From: Chloroflexota bacterium
GTDB taxonomy: Bacteria > Chloroflexota > Anaerolineae > B4-G1
DNA length: 64,000 bases
Assembly: GCA_024232355.1 (NCBI GenBank)
Contig: JAAEPW010000416.1
Coordinates: 1 to 64,000, forward strand
Reading direction: 5' to 3'
A model generated the notes under the pieces. It saw only the letters and a list, made by a program, of their open reading frames with translations, made no database searches and was not told the origin of the DNA. A program made the position numbers and the translations under genes. Below are positions 63,501-64,000 of this stretch, piece by piece. The number at the start of each line of letters is the position of its first letter. The stretch's first letter is position 1.

Positions 63501-64000
63501 GGACCTCACGGCCAGTGTCTATGGCGGCGGCAAGCCGTACTTTATTATCCAGGTGCCCAAGGCCCCGGATTATCTCAAAGAGGTGGGGGTCGATCTGTAC
63601 TATGGGGCCGAGTTCGAGGCGTGGGGCTTTGACGGCGAGTACCAGTACGTGATCAACTGCAAGTATCCGCCCGGCGTGTGCCAAGAGGTCGAGGACGAGG
63701 AGACGCTCAAGGCGATGCTTGGCGGCTCGGTCTGGCGTCTGATGCCGCGTGATTACGTCGAGGCCGGGTACGGTGTGCTGGCCATCCAGCCATCCCTGCG
63801 CGTGGGCAGCGTCTTGCAAGCCACGGGAACGACCACCGAGACGGTTTTGATCCCCGTCGCCTACGCGCGCCCGGAACCGGCGCTAGCTGTGCGAGGCGAC
63901 GGCTACCGTCTGCTGGCGTACGTGCAGGACGACGTCGTCAAACCCCACGGGCGCGGCACCGAGATCCACCTGCTGGCGGGGGACGGCGTCTGGAACACCA
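60592..64000 (+). CDS. Large secreted beta-propeller/DUF11 surface protein, 3' partial
   Basis: Open from ATG 60592 to the end of the window (1136 codons, no stop). The signal peptide is FTIPVVFVLLSLILALFVTIRVSA. Residues about 50-420 have TolB/WD40-like blades (ISGDGEWVIY, ISGDGKWVFF, ISDDGNWITFLG, FSHGGNMVFVSDDDLLGNGA). A DUF11-like domain follows (RLDYSVTFSNVEASNLSASLTDPIPENTVYV), then a fibronectin-like domain (NNPSNGARDVPIES...YRVYIRSGGTSWQEV). The last 400 residues are beta-rich and acidic, unassigned. AGGAG lies nine bases upstream. Probably a cell-surface or secreted adhesin-like protein. Confidence 0.8.
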   Translation, partial: MNKKSFTIPVVFVLLSLILALFVTIRVSAGPAPSDPPPDLTSQGSLGSVVQITNDLAKDYYWPNISGDGEWVIYPDWGPLYVRPSDASAPAQQVADIIHSSFDVTTDGALVYSGYVTGPDTTRLYYYRDGTETNLTPCVSHAELGEMCLYTEGSVAISGDGKWVFFNSSNAWPCEAIFDYTWKWVCDKSYVQANRDTEIWRVAANGSDDPLRLTDVPVTAYFSGADNLVTDLTGSKVVFSCEDCGDDGDYLYVVNSDGTGQQKLAPIHKDTYVSDPRISDDGNWITFLGNASGQWGLDVIRTDGTDHRQIIRDDSPDRGTPMDYDINYDGSEIAFHGLLWSAPSCYQLNTFLIDNDGSNLRCAISGLGQYQNIEDLRFSHGGNMVFVSDDDLLGNGAADYKSQVFVYLAPAAKRVSVANALIGDRLDYSVTFSNVEASNLSASLTDPIPENTVYVPDSVSATKGAATYNAEQNRITWSNSLVPGERVTITFGVTTTCSAEPPPPTMVKNQASAAVGGQSYTPRAITTVELPPKDLAALENNPSNGARDVPIESGGNGVLLQWQDQAGSLTCGTSSTDDVAYRVYIRSGGTSWQEVGSYPNCDRQVQLSVNDLSCQDDGDPEKYEWKVTAYDPEFVCREPVESEFSFTTASCRPTVEVEPAFTLASSYFLDNQSVNNRVRAYVDWNGPAYATADTTPPYGTVFFDLNGAQASEDGLSWGAQHDYDMGSDFQSDFSCGNNTLRVWAKYPIQGGEFKSLETTIQPTVFPFPGWVDWLEDLSLGSFNTKESAPIVEYVYEFSYPEEPFEATWDVPDMVPYLGGKELGILETQATADAEGRSSGAGSVGLSGQTGLGLGVLKSEGIVWGRGNAQFVCGESLDFEGADMGFSIHATVEEEASLADLIPGLKSASDWPVVGRIIRWVIDAAKVTGSFTPGVEISTSFEEQNGQLVFVQGEGTGSIDNKVTLSTEICEDLTASVYGGGKPYFIIQVPKAPDYLKEVGVDLYYGAEFEAWGFDGEYQYVINCKYPPGVCQEVEDEETLKAMLGGSVWRLMPRDYVEAGYGVLAIQPSLRVGSVLQATGTTTETVLIPVAYARPEPALAVRGDGYRLLAYVQDDVVKPHGRGTEIHLLAGDGVWNT

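Overview
The window is a bacterial chromosome segment, most likely from an uncultured Chloroflexota (Anaerolineae-like) organism. Reasons for this (inference from gene content, no database search): a rpoB-rpsL-rpsG-fusA-tuf-S10-spc-alpha ribosomal block with a large insertion in RpoB, many secreted lipoproteins with Thr/Pro-rich linkers, DUF11 surface proteins, a mannosyltransferase-like GT39 protein and a Na+-pumping decarboxylase operon. No tRNA, rRNA, CRISPR array or phage gene was recognised.

Layout. 1-0.6 kb: end of a formylglycine-generating-enzyme-like gene broken by a G8 run, then a strong terminator and two tandem palindromic repeat units. 0.95-6.4 kb: a PatB-type C-S lyase, a GT39-like membrane glycosyltransferase, and a TetR/ferredoxin-nitroreductase pair behind a consensus promoter with a palindromic operator. 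6.6-13.5 kb: obg (apparently leaderless), an acetyltransferase, two tandem paralogous lipoproteins, nadD and a double-domain solute-binding lipoprotein. 13.5-19.5 kb, minus strand: an operon for a biotin-dependent Na+-translocating acyl-CoA decarboxylase (carboxyltransferase, NUDIX, delta, biotin carrier, beta) ending in a DUF11 surface protein. 19.6-21.4 kb: pncC, a small conserved gene and a GNAT gene.

21.8-47.5 kb is one long co-oriented translation/transcription block: rpoB (without rpoC), the str genes, S10, spc (secY, adk, map; no infA), alpha (rpoA), truA, rplM, rpsI. The elongation factors in it are unusual. EF-Tu lacks the RG of the switch I RGITI motif, and EF-G has lost the conserved domain IV loop with His583, although the surrounding ribosomal proteins look ordinary.

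47.6-64 kb is accessory: a YabN/MazG protein; a lipoprotein with a clan-A glycoside-hydrolase-like domain; a DinB/maleylpyruvate-isomerase-like protein; a Tat-exported DUF362 protein; a flavin reductase and nitrilase pair; a Ycf46-like AAA+ ATPase; and an ECF sigma factor. The sigma factor's anti-sigma partner carries the same glycoside-hydrolase-like domain outside the membrane. A HEAT/WD40 protein and the start of a giant secreted beta-propeller/DUF11 protein follow. Intergenic DNA here carries palindromic repeats, including a 149-bp MITE-like element with terminal inverted repeats and an 8-bp target duplication, inserted into another repeat.

The strongest leads are the divergent EF-Tu/EF-G pair, the sigma/anti-sigma-glycosidase sensor system and the MITE with its nested repeats.
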